A stretch of 64,000 nt of DNA, taken from GCA-2725625 sp964574215 (GTDB lineage: Bacteria > Pseudomonadota > Alphaproteobacteria > Rhodospirillales > UBA2165). A program made the position numbers and the translations under genes. The stretch covers positions 1-64,000 of the forward strand of contig CAZNLR010000021.1 of NCBI GenBank assembly GCA_964574215.1, read 5' to 3'. Shown here piece by piece: positions 36,053-45,002 of this stretch. The notes under the pieces are model-generated. The model was not told the DNA's origin, did not search any database, and saw nothing but the letters and a program-made list of their open reading frames with translations. Every line of letters begins with the position of its first letter. The first letter of the stretch is position 1.

Positions 36053-36070
36053 ATAACAATCTAATGTTAT
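36053..36070. promoter_or_regulatory. Candidate GntR operator between TRAP operon and GntR gene
   Basis: A perfect inverted repeat ATAACA-ATCTAA-TGTTAT in the AT-rich divergent region 35822-36121. It is 51 bases before the GntR start. GntR-family sites are often dyads of this size. It could control both directions. Not proven. Confidence 0.5.
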
Positions 36071-36121
36071 AAATTCCAACTTCACCAAATACAAAAAACC
36101 GCTTAAGGGACGAAATACGCT

Positions 36122-36900
36122 GTGAAAACAGGCGCTGAACACAAAAATGTTTCTGCCTCGCTTAGGATGCCGCTATACCATCAGATTTATCTGATCCTGA
36201 GGCAAAAGGTGTTGAGCGGCGAGTTTGGTTTTGACGAGCGGATTCCCAGCGAGCAGGAGCTGGTCGATGAATACAATGTTTCCAGGATAACCGCCCGGCG
36301 CGCCCTCGACGAATTGGCAGCCGAAGGTTTGGTGGTACGGCAACGGGGTAAAGGCACGCGCGTCAGTTTCCGCCCCCCTACCCAGCCTTTGGAATCATCG
36401 GTGGAAGGGCTGCTGGAAAATTTGCTGGCCATGGGCCTGGAAACGGAAGTTTCCCTGATTGAATTCGAATACGTTACGGNNNNNNNNNNTCTGGCGCCGT
36501 TGTCCAACGGGCCGTCAGGGTGCGTAGCCTCGACAATGGGCCGTTCTCCTACCTCATCACCTATGTCCCTCAGGATATTGGCAATAAATTCGATGCCAAT
36601 GACCTTGCCAATGAACCCCTGCTGCAATTGCTGGAACGAAGCGGTGTCGTGGTTGACGGCGCCAAACAAACGATATCCGCCACTCTGGCAGACGCCGACG
36701 TGGCGACACACCTAAATACCGAAGTGGGCACGGCTTTGCTCGAAATCCGGCGGGTAGTAACGGACCAGTCCGGGCGCCCGGTAGAATTCATCCGCGCCTT
36801 ATACCGGCCCGACCGGTACCAGTACAATATGGTCCTGTCCCGGGTTCAGAATGAAAGCGGCAATACCTGGTCTTCCAGTGACGATAAGGACGGCGGCTGA
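36122..36900 (+). CDS. GntR/UTRA transcriptional regulator, interrupted by an assembly gap
   Basis: The N-terminal half (GTG start at 36122) has the GntR winged helix: MPLYHQIYLILRQKV, IPSEQELVDEYNVSRIT, RQRGKGTRVS. The UTRA half continues after the N-run in a different frame (from 36490: AVVQRAVRVRSLDNGP and onward to the stop at 36900). Aligned with the paralogue at 24096, about 13 residues are missing, so the true gap should be near 35-40 bases rather than 10. I read it as one intact gene broken by assembly, not a pseudogene. It diverges from the TRAP operon and is followed two bases later by the hydratase gene. Confidence 0.88.
36480..36489. other. Run of 10 Ns (assembly gap)
   Basis: Unresolved bases within the GntR gene. 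The reading frame differs on the two sides, and comparison with the paralogue at 24096 suggests the run under-represents the missing length. Confidence 0.98.
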
Positions 36901-36902
36901 CC

Positions 36903-38171
36903 ATGGGACTAACCACAGCCGAAAAAATCATCGCCAAGGCAGCCGGCAGGGAACATGTTCAGCCCGGTGAGATCGTCACCTGCGCCGTTGACCTGGCCAT
37001 GATTCATGACAGCGGCGGTCCCCGCAGGGTCAAACCGGCCATGGAAAAATTGGGTGTGGGACTTTGGGATCCCGACAAAATCGTTCTTGTATCGGATCAT
37101 TTTTCGCCCTGCACCGACGCCGAAAGCGCCGGAATCCTCAAGCTGACACGGGAATGGGCAGCGGAAAACGGGATTAAAAACTTTTATGACCAGCAGGGTA
37201 TTTGCCACGTGGTGACGCCGGAGCACGGCCACATCCGGCCCGGCATGTTTGCCGTCGGCGGTGACAGCCATTCTCCAACCGGAGGCGCTTTCGGCAGCTA
37301 CATGTTCGGCATCGGCGCGACGGACATGCTCGGCGTTCTGGTGACGGGAGAGACCTGGATCAAGGTCCCCCAGACCATCCAAATCCGCTGGGCCGGGGAA
37401 CTCGGCCCGGGCGTTGCAGCCAAGGACATGGCGCTCAAAATGTGCGCCACGCTCGGCATGAATGGCGGCGACTATCAGGCCGTTCAGTACAGTGGCTCGA
37501 CCATTGAACAACTCGATATGATGGAACGGATGACCTTGAGCAACATGGCGGCCGAGCTGGGTGCTCAGGCGGGCATCATCGAACCGGACGAAACGACGGC
37601 TGCCTATGTGGCGAAAGCCGGTGGCGATCCTGGTGATTGGGCTTCATTCAAAAGCGATCAGGACGCCAGCTATCACGTCACCCACGAATTCAACGCGACC
37701 GATCTGCAACCCCATGTCGCCGCTCCACACAGTCCTGCCAATGCGGCGCCGGTCGAAGACGTGGACCGGGATGAAATCGACCAATTCTATATCGGCGCCT
37801 GCACCGGCGCGAAGCTGAGCGATCTGAGAATGGCGGCAGAAGTGCTGAAGAACAATCACATCGCCGCCGGCAAGCGCTTGACCATTGCGCCGGCGTCATC
37901 GCGCATCCTCAAAGAGGCGACCAAGTCGGGAGTAATCGAAACTCTGCTGGAAGCGGGGGCTCTTCTTCTGCCGCCGGGGTGCGGGGCCTGCGCCGGCTAC
38001 GGCGTCGGCGTTTTGGCCGAAGACGAGGTGTGCCTGGCGTCAACGGCGCGGAACTTCCAGGGCCGTATGGGTGCCGGCTCGTCGCTGGTTTATCTGGCTT
38101 CTCCCTACACCGTTGCAGCCAGCGCCATCGCCGGCCGCATTTCAGATCCGAGAGAAGTGTTGACGTCATGA
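36903..38171 (+). CDS. Aconitase-family hydratase large subunit (LeuC/HacA/DmdA-like)
   Basis: A 422-residue large subunit of a two-part [4Fe-4S] hydratase. The cluster cysteines lie in GACTGAKLSD near residue 299 and GCGACAG near 360. DSHSPTGGAFGSYMFGIG near residue 122 is the aconitase substrate region. The length fits the short archaeal-type LeuC/homoaconitase group, which also includes dimethylmaleate hydratase DmdA, rather than the 466-residue leucine-pathway LeuC. Its stop overlaps the small-subunit start (ATGA). No leuA or leuB nearby, so a leucine role is unlikely. It would hydrate or dehydrate a substituted malate or maleate. Confidence 0.88.
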   Translation: MGLTTAEKIIAKAAGREHVQPGEIVTCAVDLAMIHDSGGPRRVKPAMEKLGVGLWDPDKIVLVSDHFSPCTDAESAGILKLTREWAAENGIKNFYDQQGICHVVTPEHGHIRPGMFAVGGDSHSPTGGAFGSYMFGIGATDMLGVLVTGETWIKVPQTIQIRWAGELGPGVAAKDMALKMCATLGMNGGDYQAVQYSGSTIEQLDMMERMTLSNMAAELGAQAGIIEPDETTAAYVAKAGGDPGDWASFKSDQDASYHVTHEFNATDLQPHVAAPHSPANAAPVEDVDRDEIDQFYIGACTGAKLSDLRMAAEVLKNNHIAAGKRLTIAPASSRILKEATKSGVIETLLEAGALLLPPGCGACAGYGVGVLAEDEVCLASTARNFQGRMGAGSSLVYLASPYTVAASAIAGRISDPREVLTS

Positions 38172-38659
38172 GCGGGCGCGTGTGGAAATTCGGCGATGAC
38201 GTGAATACGGATGTTCTGGCGCCCGGCACTTATATCAAACTGCCGATCGAGGAACTGGCCTCCCATTGCCTGGAATCGGTCGATCCGAAATTCGCCGGTT
38301 CGGTTTCTCCCGGTGACTTTGTGGTCGGCGGGAAAAATTTCGGTATGGGATCAAGCCGCGAACAAGCCGCCCAGGTGTTAAAGGTTCTTGGTGTTGCTGC
38401 GGTCATGGCGCCTTCCTTTGGGGGAATTTTCTACCGCAACGCTTTCAATCTCGGCTTACCGGCAATAATTTTGCACGATGCAGACCGCATTGAAGACGGC
38501 CACAATCTGGATATTAATCTTCAGGATGGAAAAATCAGCAACCTGTCGACCGGGGAAGAACTAAATGGGGAGGCCGTGCCGGAAAATCTGCTGACCATCG
38601 TCGAGGCCGGCGGGCTGGTGCCGTTGCTGGAAGCCAGGTTTAAATCAACCAACAAATAG
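38168..38659 (+). CDS. Aconitase-family hydratase small subunit (LeuD/HacB/DmdB-like)
   Basis: A 163-residue swivel-domain partner of the preceding subunit. GSSREQAAQVLKVLG near residue 61 is the conserved active-site loop with Ser and Arg that bind the substrate carboxylate; PSFGGIFYRNAFNLGLP follows near 82. Start ATG 38168 overlaps the large-subunit stop, which fixes it; longer upstream frames are shadows. The loop APGTYIK near residue 21 should help set substrate choice and differs from what I recall for isopropylmalate isomerases. Confidence 0.88.
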   Translation: MSGRVWKFGDDVNTDVLAPGTYIKLPIEELASHCLESVDPKFAGSVSPGDFVVGGKNFGMGSSREQAAQVLKVLGVAAVMAPSFGGIFYRNAFNLGLPAIILHDADRIEDGHNLDINLQDGKISNLSTGEELNGEAVPENLLTIVEAGGLVPLLEARFKSTNK

Positions 38660-38684
38660 CAATTCAACGATAAGGGGACGGCTA

Positions 38685-39563
38685 ATGTCGCCGCAAAAAC
38701 TGTTAAAAGACCGCTTGGGACAAAAGAAAATCCTACTGACGCCGGGCATTTATGACGCCTTCGGGGCCATGATGGCTGACCGGGCCGGATTTGAGGCGCT
38801 TTACATATCGGGTGCGTCCATCGCCTACACCAAGCTGGGCCGACCGGATATCGGGCTGGTGACGTTGGATGAACTTACCGCGACGGTCTCCACTGTCCGG
38901 GAGCGGGTCGATCTGCCGCTAATCGTTGATGCCGATACGGGCTTCGGCAACGCCCTCAATGTGCAAAGGACGGTAAAAAACCTGGAGCGGGCCGGCGCGT
39001 CGGCGATCCAATTGGAAGACCAGTCCCTGCCGAAACGGTGCGGTCATCTGGACGGTAAAACTCTGGTTTCGCCAGAGGAAATGAACGGTAAAATCAAGGC
39101 CGCCCTGGACGCCAGAACAGACGAAAACACCTTGATTGTGGCCCGTACGGACGCCGTCGGCGTGGAAGGTTACGCCTCCGCCATGGACCGAGTGGAAGGC
39201 ATGATCGAAGCGGGCGCGGATATTCTGTTTATCGAAGCCCTGAAAGAAGAGGAACAGTTCAAAGACGCCGTCGAACGGGTTAACGGCCGCGCGCCCCTGC
39301 TGATCAATATGGTTGAAGGCGGCAAAACACCCATGCGGTCGGCGCAATCGCTAGAGAATTTGGGATTCGGCATTGTGATTTTTCCGGGCGGCCTGGTGCG
39401 CGCCCTCGCCCATACGGCGGAACGGTATTTCACCTGTCTCAAAGAGGAAGGCTCGACTGAATCGTTCAGGGACAACATGTTCGATTTTTCAGAACTGAAC
39501 GATCTGCTCGGTACGGCGGACATCCTCGCCACCGGCAAACGCTATGACGAGGGAACAAACTGA
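38685..39563 (+). CDS. Isocitrate lyase / PEP mutase family C-C lyase
   Basis: A 292-residue TIM-barrel enzyme. It contains the lyase motif PKRCGHL near residue 119, whose Cys is the general acid in true lyases (methylisocitrate lyase, 2,3-dimethylmalate lyase, oxaloacetate hydrolase) and is absent in PEP mutases. DADTGFGNALNV near residue 85 and QLEDQS near 112 bind Mg2+. The start follows GGGGAC. Directly after a two-subunit hydratase, it is well placed to split the hydrated product to pyruvate plus another acid, as in dimethylmaleate breakdown (DmdAB then Dml). Substrate is inference. Confidence 0.88.
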   Translation: MSPQKLLKDRLGQKKILLTPGIYDAFGAMMADRAGFEALYISGASIAYTKLGRPDIGLVTLDELTATVSTVRERVDLPLIVDADTGFGNALNVQRTVKNLERAGASAIQLEDQSLPKRCGHLDGKTLVSPEEMNGKIKAALDARTDENTLIVARTDAVGVEGYASAMDRVEGMIEAGADILFIEALKEEEQFKDAVERVNGRAPLLINMVEGGKTPMRSAQSLENLGFGIVIFPGGLVRALAHTAERYFTCLKEEGSTESFRDNMFDFSELNDLLGTADILATGKRYDEGTN

Positions 39564-39564
39564 C

Positions 39565-41298
39565 ATGAGCAAGCTTGATCCCGTACTATTGGCGGTCCTC
39601 AAAGGCCGTCTCGAGCAGATCGCTGACGAAATGGATGCAACCCTGTTCCGCAGCGCCTTCAACCCCATCATCGCCGAAGCCCACGACGCCAGCCATGGTC
39701 TCTATCACGCTGAAACCGGCGAAACCCTCATTCAGGGTAAATCGGGACTGCCGGTTTTTGTCGGCGCCATGTCCTTTGCCGTCAAATCAGTGATCGACAA
39801 GGTGCAGGCCGAAAATCTGTCTCTCCAACCCGGCGATGTTTTCATTTTCAATGACCCCTACGAAGGTGGCACCCACTTGTCCGATTTCAAACTGGTGCGC
39901 CCCTATTTCCGGGACGGTCGGCTATTCTGTTATCTGGCGTCGGTTGGCCATTGGCACGATGTGGGCGGCAATGTGCCCGGAAATTACAACCCGGTCGCCA
40001 CCGAATGCTATCAGGAAGGCATGCTTATTCCGCCGGTCTATTTATATCGCCAGGGCGACCTTAATCCCGATATCATAGCCATCCTGCAATCTAATTCCCG
40101 GTTGCCCGGCAGCCTGTACGGCGATCTCAACGGCCAGGTCAGCGCCTTGGAACTGGGTGAAAAACGACTCGACGATCTCTTGAGTGAATATGGTGAGGAC
40201 AAAGTAACGGCCGCTTTGGCGGAGTTGAAGAAAAGCGCCGCGAAACTTATGTCGAGCTATATTTCCGATCTGCCGGACGGGTCCTACGCCGCCGAGGATT
40301 GGCTGGACAATGACGGCATCACCGACGAGCCGTTAAAAATCGGCCTGGATGTCATCATCGACGGCGGCCGCATGACGTTGGATTTCTCCAGAACGTCCGC
40401 CGCCTGTGAAGGGCCGGTTAACATCTCGCGTTCCACCTGTATTGCGTCGTGCTATGTCGCCCTCAAACATATATTCCGGGAAGTCCCCGCCAATGCGGGC
40501 GTACTGGAGCCCATCGATTTCGTGATACCCGAAGACAGCCTGCTCAGCGTCGGCCGCCCAAAACCGGTCGGCGGCTATACGGAAACCATCCTCCGCGTCA
40601 TCGACGTCATGTTTCAGGTGATTTCCCAGGTCGCCCCCGACATGACCAACGGCTGTGCCTACGGGACCATCAATGCCCTGTCGATGGCCGGCTATCGCAA
40701 GAACGGCGCGCGCTGGGTGATGTTCTCCTTTTTCGGTGGCGGCCATGGCGGCCATCCCAACGGCGACGGCCTCAATCACGGCAACGCGCCCATCTCGACG
40801 GCGACCATTCCGCCTTTGGAAATATTGGAAGCCGCTTATCCTGTCCGCTTCACCCAATGGGCGCTACGTCCCGACAGCGGCGGTCCGGGCCGAAATCGGG
40901 GCGGCTGCGGCGCCGTCTATGAAATAGAATTACTGGAAGAGAAAGCCGACGCCTTCCTGTTTGGGGAGCGGGGTAAATATGCTCCGGCGGGTGTCGTCGG
41001 CGGCCAACATGGAGCCTTGAACAAGTTCTTTTACCCCGACGGTGACAGCGTGGCGGAACCGCCTATGGTGTCCAAAATGGTCGGCATCAGCCTGGAGCGG
41101 GGGCAACGGGTCCGGCTGGAATCCCCGGGCGGCGGCGGGTATGGCGATCCGTCGGAGCGGGACCCCGCGAAAGTCGCCGAAGACGTCCGGCTCGGCTATA
41201 TCACAGCTCAAGCGGCGGCCGATCACTACCAATGCAGCGTGTCCGATGACGGCGCGCTAGATATGGAAAAAACCAATAAGATGCGGAGCGGCAGTTAA
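39565..41298 (+). CDS. hyuB: Hydantoinase B / oxoprolinase family subunit
   Basis: A 577-residue B-type subunit. Family marks: MDATLFRSAFNPII near residue 22, GDVFIFNDPYEGGTHLSDF near residue 91, and a glycine-rich C-terminus SPGGGGYGDP near 520. I chose ATG 39565, one base after the previous stop; a longer frame from 39544 lies inside the lyase gene. With the A subunit it forms an ATP-dependent enzyme that opens five-membered cyclic amides (5-oxoproline, hydantoins) or, in relatives such as acetone and acetophenone carboxylase, carboxylates ketones. Which applies is not visible. Confidence 0.88.
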   Translation: MSKLDPVLLAVLKGRLEQIADEMDATLFRSAFNPIIAEAHDASHGLYHAETGETLIQGKSGLPVFVGAMSFAVKSVIDKVQAENLSLQPGDVFIFNDPYEGGTHLSDFKLVRPYFRDGRLFCYLASVGHWHDVGGNVPGNYNPVATECYQEGMLIPPVYLYRQGDLNPDIIAILQSNSRLPGSLYGDLNGQVSALELGEKRLDDLLSEYGEDKVTAALAELKKSAAKLMSSYISDLPDGSYAAEDWLDNDGITDEPLKIGLDVIIDGGRMTLDFSRTSAACEGPVNISRSTCIASCYVALKHIFREVPANAGVLEPIDFVIPEDSLLSVGRPKPVGGYTETILRVIDVMFQVISQVAPDMTNGCAYGTINALSMAGYRKNGARWVMFSFFGGGHGGHPNGDGLNHGNAPISTATIPPLEILEAAYPVRFTQWALRPDSGGPGRNRGGCGAVYEIELLEEKADAFLFGERGKYAPAGVVGGQHGALNKFFYPDGDSVAEPPMVSKMVGISLERGQRVRLESPGGGGYGDPSERDPAKVAEDVRLGYITAQAAADHYQCSVSDDGALDMEKTNKMRSGS

Positions 41299-41300
41299 CC

Positions 41301-43370
41301 ATGAGCGATAACCGTACCGTTGTCGGCGTCGATGTCGGCGGCACCTTTACCGATGTATTTTTTATCAATGAAAGCGACGGTTCCTGTGATGTCGCCAAAG
41401 TGCCATCAACACCGGCCGACCAATCCATCGGCATTCGTGAAGGCATTTCCCGGCAGCGTGATGATCTCGGAGAAGTTTCCCTCATTATTCACGGCACCAC
41501 GGTCGGCACCAACGCTCTGCTGGAGCGCAAGGGGGCCAAAACCGGCATCATCACCACGGCGGGTTTCCGCGATGTTATCGAAATGCGCCGCCGGGACCGG
41601 CCCGAGACCTGGGGACTCTGGGGCATGTTTGAACCGGTGGTGACCCGTGATCTGCGCTTGGAAGTCGACGAGCGGGTGCTGGCGGATGGAACCCTTCACA
41701 CCGCTGTCGATCCGGGGGACGTCAAACAGGCGGCGGAAGAACTGCTGGCCAGAGGCGCTGAATCAGTCTGCATCTTTTTTCTCAATAGTTACGCCAACGC
41801 CGACAACGAAAAAGCGGCGGCGGCAGCGGTGCGGGACATCTGGCCCAACGAACATGTCACCTCGTCATCGGAAATTTTGCCCGAGATCAGAGAGTTTGAA
41901 CGCTGTTCCACTTCGACATTGAATGCTTATTTGCAGCCCCCTGTTGGCGACTATCTGGCACGATTGGAAAACGGCTTGCGGGACGGCGGTTTCGGCGGCG
42001 AAGTCCTGATCGTGCAGTCCAACGGCGGCGTCATGTCGGTCGATACGGCGCGGGCCTTTCCGGTGCGGACCGCCCTCTCCGGCCCCGCCGCCGGCGTCAT
42101 TGCCGGGGCCCATATCGGGGTCAGCGCGGGTTTTCCCAATCTAATCACCTGCGATATGGGCGGCACCAGTTTCGATGTCTCCCTGGTGGCCGACGGCGAG
42201 AGTGCGCTGGCGGCTCAAACCGCCGTCGATTTCGGCATGGTCGTCCGGACACCTATGATTGAAATCACCACCATCGGCGCGGGCGGCGGTTCCATCGCCT
42301 GGGTGGACCGGGGCGGCCTGCTGCAAATCGGTCCTGAAAGCGCCGGCTCTGATCCGGGTCCGGTGTGTTACGGCCTGGGCAATGATCGTCCCACGGTAAC
42401 CGACGCCAACGTGGTCATGGGCCGCATCAATGCCGACCGGCCCATCGGCGGCAAGCTTGATCGGCTGGATGTGGAAGCGGCTAAAACAGCCGTCAAAGTG
42501 CATGTCGCTGATCCTCTCGACATCGACGTCATGGCGGCCGCCGAAGCGATCATCCGCGTCGCCAATGCAAAAATGGCCGGCGCCATTCGGCTGGTCTCGG
42601 TCGAGCGGGGGCACGATCCGGAAAAATTCGTCGCCATGCCATTTGGCGGTGGTGGCGCTTTGCATTCGGGTGCCCTAATCAAGGAGGTTGGGCTATCGAA
42701 AGCATTGGTGCCGCGATATCCCGGCGTCACCAGCGCCCTCGGCTGCGTCATCGCCGACATGCGGTTCGACCACGTGCATACGCTGAATGCGATGCTCGAT
42801 GACCTCGATCTTCAGCGATTGGGCCGGGAGATGACTGAGATCGCCACAGAGGGTGAAAAAAGACTCCACGATGCAGATGTCATGTTCGAAGGTGTGGAGC
42901 ATCTGTTTGAACTGGATATGCTTTACCTCGGCCAGACCCATACGGTGGCGGTGCGGTTGCCGGTCGCCATGATCGACGGTGTAGCCCAAGTAACCCGCCC
43001 GGAAATCCAATCATCATTCGAGGATTCGTATCGGAAGTCGTTTGGCCGGTTGCTGGAAGGTATCGGTATGCGGGTGCTCAATTTGCGTGTAACCGTGATC
43101 GGCCGCCGCCCAAAATTTGACCTGTCCATTTTGGGGCCATCCGGTAATTCATCGTTGCAAGACGCTAAGATCGACAGCCGCGAGGTTTGGATCGATGGGA
43201 AATGGTGGAACGCCGATATCTACCACCGCCTCGACTTGCCGGATGGTGCGACCGTGCCTGGCCCGGCCCTGCTCGAACAACCGGACACGACGATATTTAT
43301 CGATCCCGATTTGGAAGGCCAGGTGGACCGCTTTGGCAATCTGATCATTTCCCGAAAGGATGAGAAATGA
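41301..43370 (+). CDS. hyuA: Hydantoinase A / oxoprolinase family ATP-binding subunit
   Basis: A 689-residue A-type subunit with an actin-like ATPase fold. The N-terminus reads VGVDVGGTFTDVF, followed by HGTTVGTNALLERKGAKTG near residue 56. The second domain has CDMGGTSFDVS near 287 and an SAGSDPGPVCYG stretch near 352. It starts two bases after hyuB. It couples ATP use to ring opening or carboxylation by the B subunit. Its stop overlaps the start of the isochorismatase-fold gene, so the whole run from 36122 to 43969 is probably one operon. Confidence 0.9.
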   Translation: MSDNRTVVGVDVGGTFTDVFFINESDGSCDVAKVPSTPADQSIGIREGISRQRDDLGEVSLIIHGTTVGTNALLERKGAKTGIITTAGFRDVIEMRRRDRPETWGLWGMFEPVVTRDLRLEVDERVLADGTLHTAVDPGDVKQAAEELLARGAESVCIFFLNSYANADNEKAAAAAVRDIWPNEHVTSSSEILPEIREFERCSTSTLNAYLQPPVGDYLARLENGLRDGGFGGEVLIVQSNGGVMSVDTARAFPVRTALSGPAAGVIAGAHIGVSAGFPNLITCDMGGTSFDVSLVADGESALAAQTAVDFGMVVRTPMIEITTIGAGGGSIAWVDRGGLLQIGPESAGSDPGPVCYGLGNDRPTVTDANVVMGRINADRPIGGKLDRLDVEAAKTAVKVHVADPLDIDVMAAAEAIIRVANAKMAGAIRLVSVERGHDPEKFVAMPFGGGGALHSGALIKEVGLSKALVPRYPGVTSALGCVIADMRFDHVHTLNAMLDDLDLQRLGREMTEIATEGEKRLHDADVMFEGVEHLFELDMLYLGQTHTVAVRLPVAMIDGVAQVTRPEIQSSFEDSYRKSFGRLLEGIGMRVLNLRVTVIGRRPKFDLSILGPSGNSSLQDAKIDSREVWIDGKWWNADIYHRLDLPDGATVPGPALLEQPDTTIFIDPDLEGQVDRFGNLIISRKDEK

Positions 43371-43969
43371 CCGCCAACCTAAATGAGCATACCGCCTTGC
43401 TGCTGGTCGATATGCAGAACGATTTCCTGCATCCCGACGGCGCCTATGCCAGGGGCGGCGCCACGTCGGATCATATTGCCGCCCTGCCTGCCATTCTGGA
43501 ACCGGTGGCCAATGCAGTGCGCCGTGCAGGCGGCTGGATCGTTTCCACCCATTTTACTTTGGTGCCCGGTAAAAAAAGCGAGCCCTTCATTGACGGTCAT
43601 TTAAAAAAGCTTCGACCGTTTTTGACCAAAGGGGATTTTACGCCGGGCAGTTTCGGCCATGCCCTGATCGACGAGTTGGCGCCCGCCGATCTTTCCGTCG
43701 AGAAGGTCGCCTATTCGGCGTTTCATATGAGCCGCTTGGAGTGGGTACTGCGCAAAGCCGAAATTGACGAGGTAATTGTCGGGGGTATCGTCACCAACGG
43801 CGGGGTCTCCTCCACCGTCCGAGACGCCCATGTTCACGGCTACCGCTGTACCGTCCTCTCAGATGGCTGCGCGGCGTTTGACCTGGAAATCCATAAAGTG
43901 TCCATCGAAGCATTGCGCAGCGTCGCCGCAATTGCCACCTGCCAGGATATTATCGATTTGCCCGGTTAG
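43367..43969 (+). CDS. Isochorismatase-fold hydrolase lacking the nucleophile Cys
   Basis: A 200-residue isochorismatase-fold protein. The Asp (LLLVDMQNDFL, near residue 17) and Lys (EKVAYSAF, near 112) of the usual triad are present. The third position, normally Cys in TN.CV..T, reads TNGGVSST near residue 145, so the cysteine is Gly. Gly at this place is known in true isochorismatases such as EntB and PhzD, which cleave a vinyl ether, whereas amidases (maleamate amidase, carbamoylsarcosine amidase, nicotinamidase) need the Cys. So despite the oxoprolinase neighbours it is probably not an ordinary amidase. Start overlaps hyuA. Confidence 0.85.
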   Translation: MTANLNEHTALLLVDMQNDFLHPDGAYARGGATSDHIAALPAILEPVANAVRRAGGWIVSTHFTLVPGKKSEPFIDGHLKKLRPFLTKGDFTPGSFGHALIDELAPADLSVEKVAYSAFHMSRLEWVLRKAEIDEVIVGGIVTNGGVSSTVRDAHVHGYRCTVLSDGCAAFDLEIHKVSIEALRSVAAIATCQDIIDLPG

Positions 43970-44754
43970 ATGAGCCAGAGCGCTGCATCTTCATTTTTTG
44001 AATGCCGCAACAGTACGGTTCTATACTCATAGCGGTCGGCCCGGTAGAGCGCTGTCAAATCCTCGACGACACGGCCTGACGCATCCATGACGCGGCGGTG
44101 CAACCGGACCAAAGCGGCGCCCGGGGGTATTTCCAATTTGTTGGCCAAAACAGGATCGGCAATGGTGGCGCCAACCGACTGATCGGCCTTGGCGACGTGG
44201 ACGCCCGACTTTTCGATGTTCAACAGAACGGGGAGGTTGTTCCGTCCTTGGCCGGCGAATCCCTCAGCGATATCCAACGGAACGTAAGCCGTGATCTGCC
44301 CCAAAGGAATGCCATTCAAAAGACGTAGATGCTGGTCCCGCCACAATTGATCTTCGGGTCCAAGTCCGAAAATTTCCCGCAAAATATCGTCGGGCTCGAC
44401 ATAGGAAGACTCTCTGTTTCCAATTTCGGTCGCTTCGCCAATCGCCGCTACACCTTCTATCAACGTGGCAACATCCGATTGTTGTTCCGACCGGGGCAAG
44501 CGGCGGGCGACAAAGGTGCCTCGCCCCTGCTGGCGGCTTACCAAACCCTCTTCTGCCAACTTCTTAAGGGCGGACTTTACAGTCGTCTTCGAGACGTCGA
44601 ATTGCCGGCATAATTCGTCTTCGGTCGGCAGGAGATCACCTGCCCGGTAGACTCCGTTGGCGATACTTTCCTGCAGCACCAGCCGCACCTGGTGATACAA
44701 GGGCGTTACCTGCGCAGAATCAATTTTACGACTTAGGGAGCCTGATTCTTTCAT
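43966..44754 (-). CDS. GntR/UTRA transcriptional regulator, third copy
   Basis: A 262-residue regulator with N-terminal winged helix (LPTEDELCRQFDVSKTTVKS near residue 41, SRQQGRGTFVARR near 72) and C-terminal UTRA domain. Paralogous to the regulators at 24096 and 36122. Its stop codon overlaps the end of the isochorismatase-fold gene on the opposite strand. It lies 8 bases downstream of the zinc-ribbon gene and so may be in one transcript with the UbiD gene at 44999, which it probably controls. Confidence 0.92.
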   Translation of the reverse strand: MKESGSLSRKIDSAQVTPLYHQVRLVLQESIANGVYRAGDLLPTEDELCRQFDVSKTTVKSALKKLAEEGLVSRQQGRGTFVARRLPRSEQQSDVATLIEGVAAIGEATEIGNRESSYVEPDDILREIFGLGPEDQLWRDQHLRLLNGIPLGQITAYVPLDIAEGFAGQGRNNLPVLLNIEKSGVHVAKADQSVGATIADPVLANKLEIPPGAALVRLHRRVMDASGRVVEDLTALYRADRYEYRTVLLRHSKNEDAALWLI

Positions 44755-44762
44755 CAGTTAAA

Positions 44763-45002
44763 TCACCGGATGGGTAAGAGGACAATTTCCCCGGCACCGC
44801 TGAAATCGAACTCAAGTTGACATTTAGGACAATGGAAATGGTTTCGTCCCGCCTCTACTTCTGCTGTTAAACGTGCATTAACGTGAAACCATTCACTACA
44901 TCCGCCACAAGCCACCCAATTTACCGTGCCGCGTTTTTCCCGCCAATGGCCTGCCCCCAAATATTTGATATTCACTTTCGACGGCTTTCCGGTATCACTC
45001 AT
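44763..45002 (-). CDS. Small zinc-ribbon protein next to UbiD
   Basis: About 79 residues with two CxxC pairs, CGGC near residue 32 and CPKC near 58, that should bind one zinc ion. I chose ATG 45002, which overlaps the end of the UbiD gene; ATG 45014 is also in frame. Aerobic phenolic-acid decarboxylase operons (vdcBCD type) include a UbiX, a UbiD and a small zinc-ribbon D protein, and this gene sits in the place of the D protein. That comparison is from context and the cysteine pattern only. It may be a decarboxylase accessory subunit. Confidence 0.65.
   Translation of the reverse strand: MSDTGKPSKVNIKYLGAGHWREKRGTVNWVACGGCSEWFHVNARLTAEVEAGRNHFHCPKCQLEFDFSGAGEIVLLPIR

Noticed and set aside
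36903..38659. 3-isopropylmalate dehydratase of leucine synthesis
   Set aside because: Short large-subunit form, catabolic neighbours, and no leuA or leuB in the window.
43367..43969. Maleamate or carbamoylsarcosine amidase call
   Set aside because: The catalytic Cys is replaced by Gly; the amidase mechanism needs it.
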